A DNA stretch of 64,000 bases from Tsukamurella spumae (GCF_012396015.1 NZ_JAAXOQ010000002.1:1-64000); one strand, 5' to 3'; numbered from the stretch's first letter, positions 50,902 through 63,008 are shown. Notes: generated by a model from the sequence alone, not told the origin. Numbers and translations are program-made.

Positions 50902-50905
<4 letters not shown>
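50417..50905 (-). CDS. Pro/Ala/Gln-rich membrane-anchored protein
   Basis: 162 residues, ATG at 50905 overlapping the upstream stop by 4 bp. Basic, low-complexity, proline- and histidine-rich body (PRPHHQHGQPQQRPAAP) with a (PA)n tract encoded by a GCAGGT hexamer repeat, then one C-terminal helix at about 143-161 (WAAAAAMIVLVLAVIVGLAL). No known domain. Coupled to the large acidic membrane protein upstream, with opposite charge, so the two may associate; that is inference. Confidence 0.7.
50520..50543 (+). repeat. GCAGGT hexanucleotide repeat, four units
   Basis: Four exact tandem copies within the Pro/Ala-rich gene. A multiple of three, so slippage would change the length of the (PA)n tract without a frameshift. 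Confidence 0.85.
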
Positions 50906-52722
<1,817 letters not shown>

Positions 52723-52873
52723 CCCCTCGTTCGTGAACCGTCGTCCTCCGCCGCGGTGCGCCGCACACGGAACACGTGACAGCCTAGCGGGCGCGCACCC
52801 GCCGCGACCGGTACGTCGTGCGGGCACGCACGTCGTCCACCCTTAGCCGGGCGCAGCATGGAAGACTGGAGCA

Positions 52874-53293
52874 ATGACGTCCTTCGGAGATCTCCTCGGC
52901 CCGCCCCCGGTCCTGCTCGACATCGACGAAGAGCCGGAACTGCAGCTGAACCAGGGCCGTCCGGCCCTCGAGGTCGCCGCGGACTTCCCCACGTCCTCGC
53001 TGGCCTGGGCGACCCTCGCGGAGGCCGCGCTCGACGAGGGCCAGGCCGTCACCGCCTACGCCTACGCCCGCACCGGCTATCACCGCGGACTGGACCAGCT
53101 GCGCCGCCAGGGCTGGCGCGGCTTCGGCCCGGTGCCCTACAGCCATGAGAACAACCGCGGCTTCCTGCGCGCCGTCGCCGCGCTGGCCCGTGCCGCGCAG
53201 ACGATCGGTGAGGAAGACGAGTACCTGCGCTGCCTCGACCTGGTGAACGATTGTGACCCCGAAGCCGCGGGTGCTCTCGGACTCGGCGCGTAA
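52874..53293 (+). CDS. DUF3151 family protein
   Basis: 139 residues. Conserved actinobacterial family (M. tuberculosis Rv0360c): PPVLLDIDEEPELQLNQGRPALEVAADFP at the start, SLAWATLAEAAL, GYHRGLDQLRRQGWRGFGPVPYSHENNRGFLRAVAAL. Helical, TPR-like by appearance. Function unknown. Divergent from the acidic membrane protein. Its 3' end overlaps the FUSC-type gene by 41 bp if the GTG at 53253 is used. Confidence 0.88.
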   Translation: MTSFGDLLGPPPVLLDIDEEPELQLNQGRPALEVAADFPTSSLAWATLAEAALDEGQAVTAYAYARTGYHRGLDQLRRQGWRGFGPVPYSHENNRGFLRAVAALARAAQTIGEEDEYLRCLDLVNDCDPEAAGALGLGA

Positions 53294-54440
53294 GCGCCTG
53301 CTGCGGCGGCACAACGCGCTGCCGCAGACGCTCCAGAGCCGGACCAGGCGGCTCTGGAACGCGAAACTACCGGTCCTGCAGTGCGCGGTCGCCGCGGCGG
53401 TCGCCTGGTACATCGCGCACGACGTGGTCGGGCACGTCTCGCCCTTCTTCGCGCCGATCGCGGCGATCATCTCGCTGGGCCTGTCGCTGCAGCAGCGGCT
53501 GCGGCGATCCCTGGAACTGGTCGGTGGCGTCACCCTCGGCATCGGTGTCGGCGATCTGCTGATCAGCGCGATCGGCACCGGGCCGTGGCAATTGGGCCTG
53601 GTCGTCGCCATCGCGATGTCGGTCGCGCTCCTGGCCGACCGGGGGCCGCTGGTGCCGATGCAGGCGGCGTCGTCGGCGGTGCTCGTCGCGACGCTCATTC
53701 CGCCGGGGTCGACCGGCGGCTGGACCCGCATGGTCGACGCGCTCATCGGTGGCCTCGTCGGCGTGGTGGTCGCCGCGATCATCCCGAACAGCCCGGCGCG
53801 TCGCCCCCGCAAGGACGCCGCGAAGGTGCTGGACACGATGCGGCGGGTCGTGGCGTCGATCGCCGCGGGCCTGACCGACCGCGACATCTCGTCCCTGGAG
53901 TGGGCGCTGGAGACCGCCCGGGCGACCCAGCCGGACCTGGACCAGCTCTCGGCGGACCTGGCGGGCGGCGTGGAGATCACGAAGGTCTCGCCGATGTTCT
54001 GGAGCTCGCGGCCGCGGATGGACAAGCTGCAGGCCATCGCCGATCCGCTCGACAACGCGGTCCGCAACGTGCGGGTGATGTCGCGCCGGGCGGTCGCGTC
54101 GAATCAGAACGGCGAGCGGATCGACGCGGACCTGGTCCGCGAGATCGGCCGGTTGGCGGAGTCCTTCAAGATCCTGCGCGACGTGGTGCTGGCCGAGCCG
54201 GGTGCGCAGCCCGACCAGGCCGAGGCGGCGCGGGTCCTGCGCTCGGCGGCGCGGCGCGCGAACAAGCTGCCGATGCACGACGACATGGCCGACAGCGACT
54301 CGCTCAACGAGGTGATGATCTACGGCCAATTGCGTTCGACCATCGTCGACCTGCTGCAGGTGGCGGGCCTGTCGCGGACCTCGGCCGTCGCGCAGATGCA
54401 CGACGTGCCGAAGAAGCCCCGGACGTCAGCTGATGAGTAG
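53253..54440 (+). CDS. FUSC/aromatic-acid-exporter family membrane protein
   Basis: 395 residues from the GTG at 53253; a GTG at 53271 would shorten the overlap with the DUF3151 gene. Membrane region about 38-180, with paired helices around LPVLQCAVAAAVAWYIAHDVVGH and VSPFFAPIAAIISLGLSLQQRLRRSLELVGGVTLGIGVGDLL, the FUSC/ArAE signature. C-terminal cytoplasmic helical region (about 190-395). Probable exporter of aromatic or other organic acids; substrate unknown. The 3' end overlaps the convergent gene by 15 bp. Confidence 0.82.
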   Translation: MTPKPRVLSDSARKRLLRRHNALPQTLQSRTRRLWNAKLPVLQCAVAAAVAWYIAHDVVGHVSPFFAPIAAIISLGLSLQQRLRRSLELVGGVTLGIGVGDLLISAIGTGPWQLGLVVAIAMSVALLADRGPLVPMQAASSAVLVATLIPPGSTGGWTRMVDALIGGLVGVVVAAIIPNSPARRPRKDAAKVLDTMRRVVASIAAGLTDRDISSLEWALETARATQPDLDQLSADLAGGVEITKVSPMFWSSRPRMDKLQAIADPLDNAVRNVRVMSRRAVASNQNGERIDADLVREIGRLAESFKILRDVVLAEPGAQPDQAEAARVLRSAARRANKLPMHDDMADSDSLNEVMIYGQLRSTIVDLLQVAGLSRTSAVAQMHDVPKKPRTSADE

Positions 54441-55061
54441 CCAGTCGTCGGTGTTGCGGTAGAAGGTCGCCCGGGTCACGACGCTGGGGTCGGTGCGGCC
54501 GTCGCGGGTCACCACGAGCTCGAGGCCACCGGTCTGCGCGGCGCGGCCGGTCAGCCACTTGCGCCGCAGGCCCTTCCCGATCCGCGCCCGCACCCCGTCG
54601 CCCTCGCCGGTCGGCTCGACGATCACGGCCTTCGCCTGGCCCGTGAACAGCTTCTCCGAGTCGACGAAGGTCTCCCCGGTCAGGGGGCCGCCGTCGGGCC
54701 CGGTGATCCGCGCCTTGCCGACGAGGACGAAGCCGCGGTCGTCGCGGACGAGCGGCACGGCGCGCGGCGTGCCGGTGAGGGGGTCGCCGGGCGGGTAGAT
54801 CGCCGAGGCGTGCGAGTTCTCGGTGGGCGTGTACGCCACTTCCACATCGAGCCGTTCCGATGCCATCAGCCGGGCGATCACCGCCGCGAGCAGGTCATCG
54901 GGACCTGCGACGACGATCCGCCGGGGGAACGTCAGCTTCTGCTTCAGTTCCGTCTTGGCGGAGTCGAGGTCGACGGTGATCGTTTCGAGGTCGCGGAGGC
55001 TGCCCGGGATACGGACATCGGGGGCGCGCACCACGACGGTGCTCTGGGTCACGGAGCTCAC
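54426..55061 (-). CDS. Conserved hypothetical protein, Rv0358-like
   Basis: 211 residues. No recognised domain. VVVAGPDDLLAAVIARLMASERLDVEVAYTP near 48-78 gives an alpha/beta start, similar to diacylglycerol-kinase-like folds, and RKWLTGRAAQTGGLELVVTRDG lies near the end. Located beside purA as in mycobacteria (Rv0358 next to Rv0357c). Divergent from purA, starts 87 bp apart. Confidence 0.75.
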   Translation of the reverse strand: MSSVTQSTVVVRAPDVRIPGSLRDLETITVDLDSAKTELKQKLTFPRRIVVAGPDDLLAAVIARLMASERLDVEVAYTPTENSHASAIYPPGDPLTGTPRAVPLVRDDRGFVLVGKARITGPDGGPLTGETFVDSEKLFTGQAKAVIVEPTGEGDGVRARIGKGLRRKWLTGRAAQTGGLELVVTRDGRTDPSVVTRATFYRNTDDWLLIS

Positions 55062-55075
55062 CGCACCTACTGTAA

Positions 55076-56434
<1,359 letters not shown>

Positions 56435-56454
56435 TTCGCGCCCCGCGCACAAGC

Positions 56455-57432
56455 TCAGCGCAGCGAGCGGTCCCGGGCCCGAACGGCCTCGACCTCGTCC
56501 ATGGACGGTGCGTACGCGCCGGCCCGGCTCACGGTGAGCGCCGAGCTGATCACTGCGCGGTGCAATGCGGGCTGGACGTCGCTCCACTGGGCGGCCCGGA
56601 GCCGTCGGGCGGCGTACCGCGAGCCGAGGTACCCGGCATCCAGGAGACCGGAGACCAGTCCGGCCATGAAGGAGTCGCCGGCCCCGACGGTGTCTCCGAC
56701 CTCGACGGTCAGCTGGTCCACGTGCAGCATGTCGCGGTTCCCGGCGAGGAGGGCGTACGCGCCCCACGGTCCGCGGGTGACCACGACCATGGCGGGTCCC
56801 GCCGCGATCCAACGACGCATGACGTCCTCGACCGGCTCGTCGGGGTGCAGCCAGGCGATGTCCTCGTCGCTGGCCTTGACCACGTCGGACATCGCGATCA
56901 TCTCCGTCACCCGCGGCAGGACCTCCGTCGGCGTGCTCATCAGCGCGGGCCGGATGTTGGGATCGTAGGAGACGGTCGCGTGATCGTGGATCCGGGACAC
57001 CACCTCGTGCACGCGGTCGGCGCCGGGAGCGAGGGTGGCGGCGAAGCTGCCGGTGTGCAGGTGGCCGTAGCGCTCCAGATCGTCGCCGACGGGGCCGACG
57101 TCCCAGGTCAGGTCGAATTCGTAGGTGGCGCGCCCCTCCGCGTCGAGGTGCGCGTAGGCGAGCGGCGTGTTGGCGGCGCTGTCGCTGCCGGCCACGACGT
57201 CGACGCCGGCTCGTGCGGCGGTCTCCGCGATGCGGTGGCCGCGCACGTCGCGGCCCCACCACGACAGGATCGATGTGGGATCGCCGAGCGAGGCCAGACC
57301 GCACGCCACGTTGAACAGGCTCCCGCCGACGTGCTCGGTGGCGGCAGCGGTGGAATCCGGTCCGCTCCCGGCACCGTCGCGCAGCACGACGTCGATGAGG
57401 GCCTCGCCCAGGCACAGGGTGCGGTCGGTCAT
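56455..57432 (-). CDS. PfkB-family sugar kinase (fructokinase-like)
   Basis: 325 residues. CLGEALIDVVLRDGAG at the start, HVGGSLFNVACGLASLGDP near 34-52, and the anion-hole motif DTVGAGDSFMAGLVSGL near 246-262 with catalytic Asp. Reads as fructokinase by overall pattern. The start is one base after the stop of the upstream sugar-transporter gene, so uptake and phosphorylation form one operon. Confidence 0.9.
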   Translation of the reverse strand: MTDRTLCLGEALIDVVLRDGAGSGPDSTAAATEHVGGSLFNVACGLASLGDPTSILSWWGRDVRGHRIAETAARAGVDVVAGSDSAANTPLAYAHLDAEGRATYEFDLTWDVGPVGDDLERYGHLHTGSFAATLAPGADRVHEVVSRIHDHATVSYDPNIRPALMSTPTEVLPRVTEMIAMSDVVKASDEDIAWLHPDEPVEDVMRRWIAAGPAMVVVTRGPWGAYALLAGNRDMLHVDQLTVEVGDTVGAGDSFMAGLVSGLLDAGYLGSRYAARRLRAAQWSDVQPALHRAVISSALTVSRAGAYAPSMDEVEAVRARDRSLR

Positions 57433-57433
57433 G

Positions 57434-58846
57434 TCAATGTCCCTTCGGGGCCAGCGGGTCGGTGGAGCCCACGGTCTCGGACTCGAGGCCCAGCCGTTCG
57501 GCCATCTCCTCGAGCGGAATGCCCTTGGTCTCGGGCATAACCTTTATCACCCAGAGCAACTGCAGCACCATGAACCCGAAGAAGATGGAGAAGGCGACGC
57601 CGCCGCCGAAGGCCCCGATGATCGGCGGGAAGGCGAAGCTCGTGATGGCCGCCCACACCCAGTGCGTGAGGCTCCCGAGCGACTGCCCGCGCGCGCGGAT
57701 GCGGTTGGGGAAGATCTCCGACAGGAACACCCAGATCACGGCGCCCTGACCGAAGGCGTGCGAGGCGATGAACACCATCAATCCCAGTAGGACCAGGATC
57801 GACGACGTGCTGTCGAACGAGCGGTCGCCGCTCTCATAGTAGAACATCACGGCGGCCATGAAGCCGAGCGAGACCAGATAGCCCACCGAGCCGATGAGCA
57901 TCAGGCGGCGTCGGCCGAGCCGGTCGATCACGGTCAGCGCGGCCATCGTCGCGATCAGGTTCATCACGCCCACCGCGACGGACATCAGATAGGCGGCATT
58001 GGTGCTCGCGCCGGCGTCCTGCATCACGCGCGGCGCGTAGTAGAGGATCGCGTTGATGCCGGACATCTGGTTGAAGAAGGCGATCGCCACGGCCAGCAGG
58101 ATCACCTTGCGGTGACCGCGCGTGTAGAACCGCTCCCTCGTCCGCCCCTGTTCAGCGGCGAGCGACTCCTGGATCTCGGCCATCTGCGCGTCGGCCTCCT
58201 CCGTCGTGGAGCAGAGCCGTTCGGAGGTGGCGCGCGCCGCCGCGAGGTCGCCGTGTCCGGCGAGCCATCGCGGGGTCTCCGGCACCGTCGGGAGCAGGAC
58301 CAGGAACACCACGGCGGGCACGAGCATCACGCCGAGCATCCAGCGCCACGCGTTCGCGTCGTCACCCATGATGGTGCGGATGACGGCGTTCGACGCGTAG
58401 GCGACCAGGATGCCCAGCACGATGTTGAACTGCACCAGTCCGACGAGCCTGCCGCGGAACTTCGGTGGCGCGATCTCGGCCGTGTAGATCGGGGCGCACA
58501 CGCTCGATGCGCCGATGCCGAGGCCGCCGAGGAACCGGAACGCCTGGAGTACCTCCACCGATGACGTGGGCGCGAGCGAGCACCCGATCGCGCTCACGAC
58601 GTACAGCACGCCGATCGCGTACAGCACCTTCTTGCGTCCGAAGACGTCCGCGAGCCTGCCGGAGACGAGGGCGCCGACGATGGTGCCGATGAGGGCGGTG
58701 GTCACCGTGAAGCCGAGTGCTGGATCGGACAGGTGGAACTGGTCCTGGATCTGCTTCTCGGCGCCGGAGATCACCGCCGTGTCGAAGCCGAAGATGAGCC
58801 CGCCGGTCGCAGCGACGACGGCGCTCCGGATCACGAGTGCTTTCAT
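57434..58846 (-). CDS. MFS sugar porter family transporter
   Basis: 470 residues from the ATG at 58846 (MKALVIRSAVV); a GTG at 58864 adds six residues. Twelve helices, with sugar-porter signatures: GGLIFGFDTAVISGAEKQI near 15-33, GRLADVFGRKK near 62, RFLGGLGIGASS near 106, PETPRWLAGHG near 188, NQMSGINAILYY near 258, VIDRLGRRRL near 307 and PETKGIPLEEMAERL near 443. Proton-coupled monosaccharide uptake (glucose, fructose or similar), consistent with the coupled sugar kinase. Confidence 0.92.
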   Translation of the reverse strand: MKALVIRSAVVAATGGLIFGFDTAVISGAEKQIQDQFHLSDPALGFTVTTALIGTIVGALVSGRLADVFGRKKVLYAIGVLYVVSAIGCSLAPTSSVEVLQAFRFLGGLGIGASSVCAPIYTAEIAPPKFRGRLVGLVQFNIVLGILVAYASNAVIRTIMGDDANAWRWMLGVMLVPAVVFLVLLPTVPETPRWLAGHGDLAAARATSERLCSTTEEADAQMAEIQESLAAEQGRTRERFYTRGHRKVILLAVAIAFFNQMSGINAILYYAPRVMQDAGASTNAAYLMSVAVGVMNLIATMAALTVIDRLGRRRLMLIGSVGYLVSLGFMAAVMFYYESGDRSFDSTSSILVLLGLMVFIASHAFGQGAVIWVFLSEIFPNRIRARGQSLGSLTHWVWAAITSFAFPPIIGAFGGGVAFSIFFGFMVLQLLWVIKVMPETKGIPLEEMAERLGLESETVGSTDPLAPKGH

Positions 58847-58988
58847 GCGTCGGAACACGGGCACGGTTGTCTGAGGCCCGCGCGATAACGAATGAAACGC
58901 TCACCACCACAGAACGATCGGAAACAAACACGAATCGACTGGTCGGCGGCCGCACCGAAGGGCGTGCGGGTTTGCCATGATGGACACC

Positions 58989-60602
58989 ATGACGAACCTC
59001 AGCGAGACCGGTGGCAACCCGCGGATCGGCACGGCGCTCACCCCCGGCGCCACCAAGGCGTTGCTGCTGGGGTCGGGCGAGTTGGGCAAGGAGGTGGTGA
59101 TCGCGTTCCAGCGCCTCGGCGTCGAGACGATCGCCGTCGACCGCTACGCCGACGCGCCCGCGATGCAGGTCGCGCACCGCAGCCATGTCATCGACATGAC
59201 CGACGCCGCGGCGGTCCGCCGGATCATCGAGGAGGAGAAGCCGGACTTCGTCGTTCCCGAGATCGAGGCGCTCGCCACCGACGCGCTGGTCGCGGTCGAC
59301 GAGGCGGGTCTCGCCGAGGTCATCCCCACTGCGCGAGCGGTCTCGCTGACGATGAACCGGGAGGGGATCCGCAGGCTCGCCGCCGAGGAGCTGGGCCTGC
59401 CGTGTTCGCCCTACGCCTTCGCGTCCTCGCTCGAGGAGGTGCGCGCCGCCACTCGGGAGGTCGGCTTCCCGTGCGTGATCAAGCCGGTGATGTCCAGCTC
59501 CGGCAAGGGGCAGTCCGTGGTCCGGTCGGCGGAGGAGCTGGAGGCCGCGTGGGAGTACGCGGTCGAAGGGGCGCGGGTGCGCAACGAGCGGGTCATCGTC
59601 GAGGGCTTCGTCGACTTCGACTACGAGATCACGCTGCTCACGGTGCGCGTCTACGACGCGGAGCGCGGCAGGGTGGTCACCCGGTTCTGCGAGCCGATCG
59701 GGCATCGGCAGTCCGACGGTGACTACGTCGAGTCGTGGCAGCCGCAGGCGATGAGCCAGTCCGCCTACGACGCGGCGACCTCGGTCGCGGGCCGGATCGC
59801 CACGGCGCTCGGCGACGGCGGCACCGGTGGCCGGGGCGTGTTCGGCGTGGAGTTGTTCGTCAAGGGCGACGACGTGTACTTCTCGGAGGTCTCGCCGCGC
59901 CCGCACGACACCGGTCTCGTGACGCTCGGCTCGCAGCGGCTCTCGGAGTTCGAGCTGCACGCCCGCGCGATCCTCGGCCTGCCGGTGGATACCTCGTTGA
60001 TGTCGCCCGCCGCGTCCGCGGTCATCTACGGCACGAAGGACAGCAGCTCCGTCGCCTTCGACAGCGTCGCCCGCGCCCTCGACGTGCCCGAGAGCGATCT
60101 GCGCCTGTTCGGCAAGCCGCGCGGCTACGCGAAACGCCGGCTCGGCGTCGCGGTGGCGACCGCGGACACCGTCGAGGTCGCCCGGGCGAACGCCGCGGAG
60201 GCCGCGGGGCGCGTGGTCGTCGTGGACAGCGCCGATCCGCTGGAGCAGGGCACGCCGGAGACCGCAGCGGTGCCGATCCAGCGGCCGCAGCAGCCGGAGG
60301 ACCTGTCCACCCGCGCGATGCCGATGCAGCGGCCGGCCCCGCAGTCGCGGGTAGCGCCGCCGCAGCAGGGCCCCGGGCAGCCGCCCTCGCCGGGCAAGCC
60401 CGTGCCGCCGAAACAGGGCGCATCGGGCGGCCGCCCGGAGCCGACGGGACAGCGTCCCGCCGCGCCGCGTCCGATTCAGCCGGCGTCCCGCCAGCCCGCG
60501 AATCAGCCGCCCGCGCAGCAGAACCCGCCGGAGCAGGAGGACTACGACCACAACCCGCCCACGTCCCTGGGGCTTGCTCCGCAGCGCCCCGATCAAGGCT
60601 GA
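58989..60602 (+). CDS. purT: Formate-dependent phosphoribosylglycinamide formyltransferase with Pro/Gln-rich tail
   Basis: 537 residues from the ATG at 58989; an ATG at 58977 is also in frame. Core to about residue 415 matches PurT closely: [45 protein letters not shown]-type opening, [55 protein letters not shown]-grasp enzyme that makes formyl-GAR from formate. After [10 protein letters not shown] comes a tail of about 120 residues, Pro/Gln/Ala-rich, absent from the E. coli enzyme (392 residues). Divergent from the sugar transporter gene. Confidence 0.93.
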   Translation: MTNLSETGGNPRIGTALTPGATKALLLGSGELGKEVVIAFQRLGVETIAVDRYADAPAMQVAHRSHVIDMTDAAAVRRIIEEEKPDFVVPEIEALATDALVAVDEAGLAEVIPTARAVSLTMNREGIRRLAAEELGLPCSPYAFASSLEEVRAATREVGFPCVIKPVMSSSGKGQSVVRSAEELEAAWEYAVEGARVRNERVIVEGFVDFDYEITLLTVRVYDAERGRVVTRFCEPIGHRQSDGDYVESWQPQAMSQSAYDAATSVAGRIATALGDGGTGGRGVFGVELFVKGDDVYFSEVSPRPHDTGLVTLGSQRLSEFELHARAILGLPVDTSLMSPAASAVIYGTKDSSSVAFDSVARALDVPESDLRLFGKPRGYAKRRLGVAVATADTVEVARANAAEAAGRVVVVDSADPLEQGTPETAAVPIQRPQQPEDLSTRAMPMQRPAPQSRVAPPQQGPGQPPSPGKPVPPKQGASGGRPEPTGQRPAAPRPIQPASRQPANQPPAQQNPPEQEDYDHNPPTSLGLAPQRPDQG

Positions 60603-60624
60603 GTGATCGGGATCGACCGGATGG

Positions 60625-61347
60625 TCAGGCGCGATCGAGCCAGTACGCCTGCGACTTGATCCGGTCCTTCGGCACGCCGAGGTCCCGCTTCGCGGCGCGG
60701 GTGATCTCGCGCGTCGCCCTCGTCTCGGCGACGACGAACAGAAAGGCGTCGGAAGGGATTCCGGCCGCGAGGACCGCCGATACCAGTGCGGCGCCGCGGT
60801 TCTCCCGCGCGATCCAGGTGACCTCGTCGGCGTGCACCGGTAGGTCGCGTTCACCGTCGTGCTGATACTCGAGGAAGACACGGCACGGCACCTCCGCGGT
60901 GCCCAGGATGCTGTTGATCGCGGGGATCGACGCGGGGTCGCCCACCAGGACGTACTCCGACGGTGCCGGGTCCTCGGGGACTGTCAGGTCGGCGCCCATC
61001 ATGGTGGCCGCGATGCGGTCGCCGGGTGCCGCGTCGAGGGCCCAGCGCGGCGCGGGGCCGTCGTGGATGGCGAACTCGATGGTGAAGGCGGTGCCGCGGG
61101 GATCGACGATCGTGTAGCCGCGTTGGACCAGTGAGCCCTCGTCCTCGTCGGGAGTCGCGTTGCCGCTCTTGGGGATCCATAGTCGCACCCACATGGTGGG
61201 GAACCAGGGGTTGCGGGGCAGGAATTCGCCGCCGTCGAAGTGCACGCGGTGGTAGTGCTCGCTGACGGTCTCCGTTCCGAGGACCGTGAACACGTAGTCG
61301 TCCGCCCGCATGGCCCTGAGGATCAGGCCGGTCACTCCTCTACCCAT
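60625..61347 (-). CDS. Siderophore-interacting protein (FAD-binding ferric reductase)
   Basis: 240 residues. Ferredoxin-reductase-like SIP fold: VSEHYHRVHFDGGEF near 28-42, RGYTIVDPRGTAFTIEFAIHDGPAPRWALDAAPGDRI (FAD site) near 75-110, VLVGDPASIPAINSIL near 128-143, YWLDRA at the C terminus as in ViuB/SIP proteins. Reduces Fe(III)-siderophores with NAD(P)H. Here free-standing, whereas mycobacterial IrtA carries it fused to the transporter; an iron-box-like site lies right before its start. Start ATG 61347; ATG 61311 is an alternative. Confidence 0.88.
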   Translation of the reverse strand: MGRGVTGLILRAMRADDYVFTVLGTETVSEHYHRVHFDGGEFLPRNPWFPTMWVRLWIPKSGNATPDEDEGSLVQRGYTIVDPRGTAFTIEFAIHDGPAPRWALDAAPGDRIAATMMGADLTVPEDPAPSEYVLVGDPASIPAINSILGTAEVPCRVFLEYQHDGERDLPVHADEVTWIARENRGAALVSAVLAAGIPSDAFLFVVAETRATREITRAAKRDLGVPKDRIKSQAYWLDRA

Positions 61348-61353
61348 GAAATG

Positions 61354-61365
61354 AGGCTATCCTAA
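61354..61365 (-). promoter_or_regulatory. Iron-box-like half site before the SIP gene
   Basis: Minus-strand TTAGGATAGCCT, close to the left half of the IdeR box TTAGGTTAGGCT; the right half is degenerate (13 of 19 overall). It starts seven bases before the SIP start codon and overlaps the end of the SDR gene, suggesting a leaderless or nearly leaderless transcript. Confidence 0.5.
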
Positions 61366-62070
61366 GTAGTCGGCGCCGCCCACGTAGGTCGTCTCGCCCG
61401 ACGGCGCCGTCGACTCGACGGCGTCGGCGATCGCCGACGCGAACTCGGCGATCGTGGGCAGTGGTCCGTGCGCCCGTCGGGCCTGTACCGCGGCGGGATC
61501 GCGGCGCTCGAGGAGGCGAACCACGATGGTGCCGTCGATCATGTCGCCGGAGACGACGCGGAGGTTCAGGCCGCTCGCCGCCGCCAACGCACGCAGCGCC
61601 TGCTCACCGGCGAGCTTGCTCGCCGCGATCGGCTGGTATCCCTCCGGTACGGCGTGGGTCCGGGAGAAGTGCGCCTGGTGGCTGGTCACGAAGACCACCC
61701 GGCCGCCGGGGGACAGCCGCTCCGCGGCCGCCCGCGCGGCCGCGACCTGAGCGTCCCGGTTCAGGCGCATCGCGTACCCGTCGTCGGCCCCCAGTTCGAG
61801 CCCTCCGGAGGCGTTGAGCACCACCGCGTCGAGTCGGCCGAACTCGGCGATCGCGGCGTCGAACAGTGTGGCCGGCCCGTCGTCGGTGGTCACATCCGCT
61901 CCGACGGCGATCGCGCGCCCGCCGGCGGCGCGGACCCGCTCGCACACCTGCTCGGCCCGGCGCACCTTCTCGCGGTAGTTCACGACCACGTCGTGGCCGC
62001 GGGCGCCGAGCGCCACCGCCGTCTCCGCACCCGATCCGCGGGATGCGCCCGTCACGACCACAACAGCCAT
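61357..62070 (-). CDS. Short-chain dehydrogenase/reductase
   Basis: 237 residues, ATG at 62070 with GGAGG six bases upstream. TGASRGSGAETAVAL near 7-21 (normally TGxxxGIG, here GSG), VGADVTTDDGPA near 58, LNASGG near 90 where NAG is usual, and YQPIAASKLAGEQAL near 148-162 with YxxxxxxK spacing in place of YxxxK. Probably NADP-dependent, though the catalytic YxxxK is altered, so activity is uncertain. Divergent from the HxlR regulator gene. Confidence 0.8.
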   Translation of the reverse strand: MAVVVVTGASRGSGAETAVALGARGHDVVVNYREKVRRAEQVCERVRAAGGRAIAVGADVTTDDGPATLFDAAIAEFGRLDAVVLNASGGLELGADDGYAMRLNRDAQVAAARAAAERLSPGGRVVFVTSHQAHFSRTHAVPEGYQPIAASKLAGEQALRALAAASGLNLRVVSGDMIDGTIVVRLLERRDPAAVQARRAHGPLPTIAEFASAIADAVESTAPSGETTYVGGADYLG

Positions 62071-62083
62071 CGTCGACCTCCGT

Positions 62084-62132
62084 GCTTCTGATTTCGAACT
62101 GCGGCCAGCATGACGCTTCTGATTCAGAAGCG
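62084..62132. promoter_or_regulatory. HxlR operator candidates
   Basis: CGCTTCT-GATTC-AGAAGCG, a 7-bp-arm inverted repeat at 62114-62132, and a second half-like copy GCTTCTGATT at 62084-62093, in the 78-bp divergent promoter region of the SDR and HxlR genes. Likely binding sites of the HxlR protein. Confidence 0.65.
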
Positions 62133-62148
62133 CAAGTAGGCTCGGGTC

Positions 62149-62457
62149 GTGCCAGTGCGCGATGTGGTGCCCCAGCGGCGTGAGGAATCTGAGCCCGAGG
62201 TGCTCGCGGCGATGGATCTGCTCGGTCAGCGGTGGGTGCTGCGGATCGTCTGGGAGCTGGAGCCCGGATCGCTCGGCTTCCTCGAATTGCGCAGGCGCAT
62301 GGGCAATTGCAGCTCGAGCGTGCTCGCGAGCCGGCTCGCGAACCTGGTCGAGAAAGGGATCGCCCGCAAGCTCCCGGACAAGCAGTACGAACTCACATCG
62401 CGCGGCGAGGCGCTCGGCCGGGCGCTCTGGCCGGTCTGGGACTGGGCACGGGGGTAG
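62149..62457 (+). CDS. HxlR-family transcriptional regulator
   Basis: 102 residues, GTG start. Winged helix: AAMDLLGQRWVLRIVWELEPGSLGFLELRRRMGNCSSSVLASRLANLVEKGIARKL is the whole HxlR domain (about 20-75), then YELTSRGEALGRALWPVWDWA. No conserved sensor cysteine in the usual N-terminal position; one Cys lies in the domain. Divergent from the SDR gene with a dyad between them, a classic aldehyde- or redox-responsive arrangement. Confidence 0.88.
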   Translation: MPVRDVVPQRREESEPEVLAAMDLLGQRWVLRIVWELEPGSLGFLELRRRMGNCSSSVLASRLANLVEKGIARKLPDKQYELTSRGEALGRALWPVWDWARG

Positions 62458-62479
62458 TACTCCGTCGCTGCCCGCCCCC

Positions 62480-62510
62480 GTGGTGGATAGTGCCCACTGG
62501 GTGGGCACTA
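62480..62510. repeat. Hairpin element, copy 2 of the 13336 repeat
   Basis: GTGGTGGATAGTGCCCAC, loop TGG, GTGGGCACTA: 16 of 18 left-arm positions match the copy at 13336, and the two changed bases in the inner stem are compensated on the other arm. The outer stem has decayed. It lies in the 130-bp gap after the HxlR gene. Confidence 0.7.
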
Positions 62511-62587
62511 CCGAACGCAGTTCGAGCCAGTGCGGAGTCCGTCCGAGTATGCCGTTAGTGGAGAGAACATCGCCTACGATGTAGCGC

Positions 62588-62968
62588 ATGCAGAACTGGA
62601 CGATCCGGACGTCTCGTGTCGCCGCAGCAGCGGCCACCGCAGCCCTGGTTGTGCCCGCGCTCGTGCCGCTCGGCGCGGCCGGCGCTGATCCGTCTCAGCC
62701 GGAGTGCCGGATGTTCGAGACCAGGCCCGGCTACGAGTGCAGATCCGGGAAGTGGGAGCGCGATTTCACGCCGCCCCATCCGGGGAAGTCCTGTTCGATC
62801 GGCGAGACCGCGCCGCCGCTCCAGCGACTCACCTGTTCCGGTGGGGTCTGGACGGTCAAGCCCGCGGACCCCAACGGCGAGCGGTGCACCGCGGTCGGCG
62901 CTCAGCGCGTGGCCCCGGGCGGACTTCAGACCTGCACGCACGGGCCCTACGGATTCACCTGGGAATGA
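62588..62968 (+). CDS. Secreted small cysteine-rich protein
   Basis: 126 residues. Signal peptide at 1-33 (TSRVAAAAATAALVVPALVP, then LGAAGAD). The mature part of about 93 residues has cysteines in CRMFETRPGYEC, GKSCSIG, RLTCSGG, GERCTAVG and LQTCTHG, enough for three disulfides. No recognised domain. Forty bases upstream of the Thr-rich secreted protein gene. Confidence 0.72.
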   Translation: MQNWTIRTSRVAAAAATAALVVPALVPLGAAGADPSQPECRMFETRPGYECRSGKWERDFTPPHPGKSCSIGETAPPLQRLTCSGGVWTVKPADPNGERCTAVGAQRVAPGGLQTCTHGPYGFTWE

Positions 62969-63008
62969 TCGCGTCGGCCCGTCGAGGCCGGCGAGGAGGA
63001 GGAGAACG

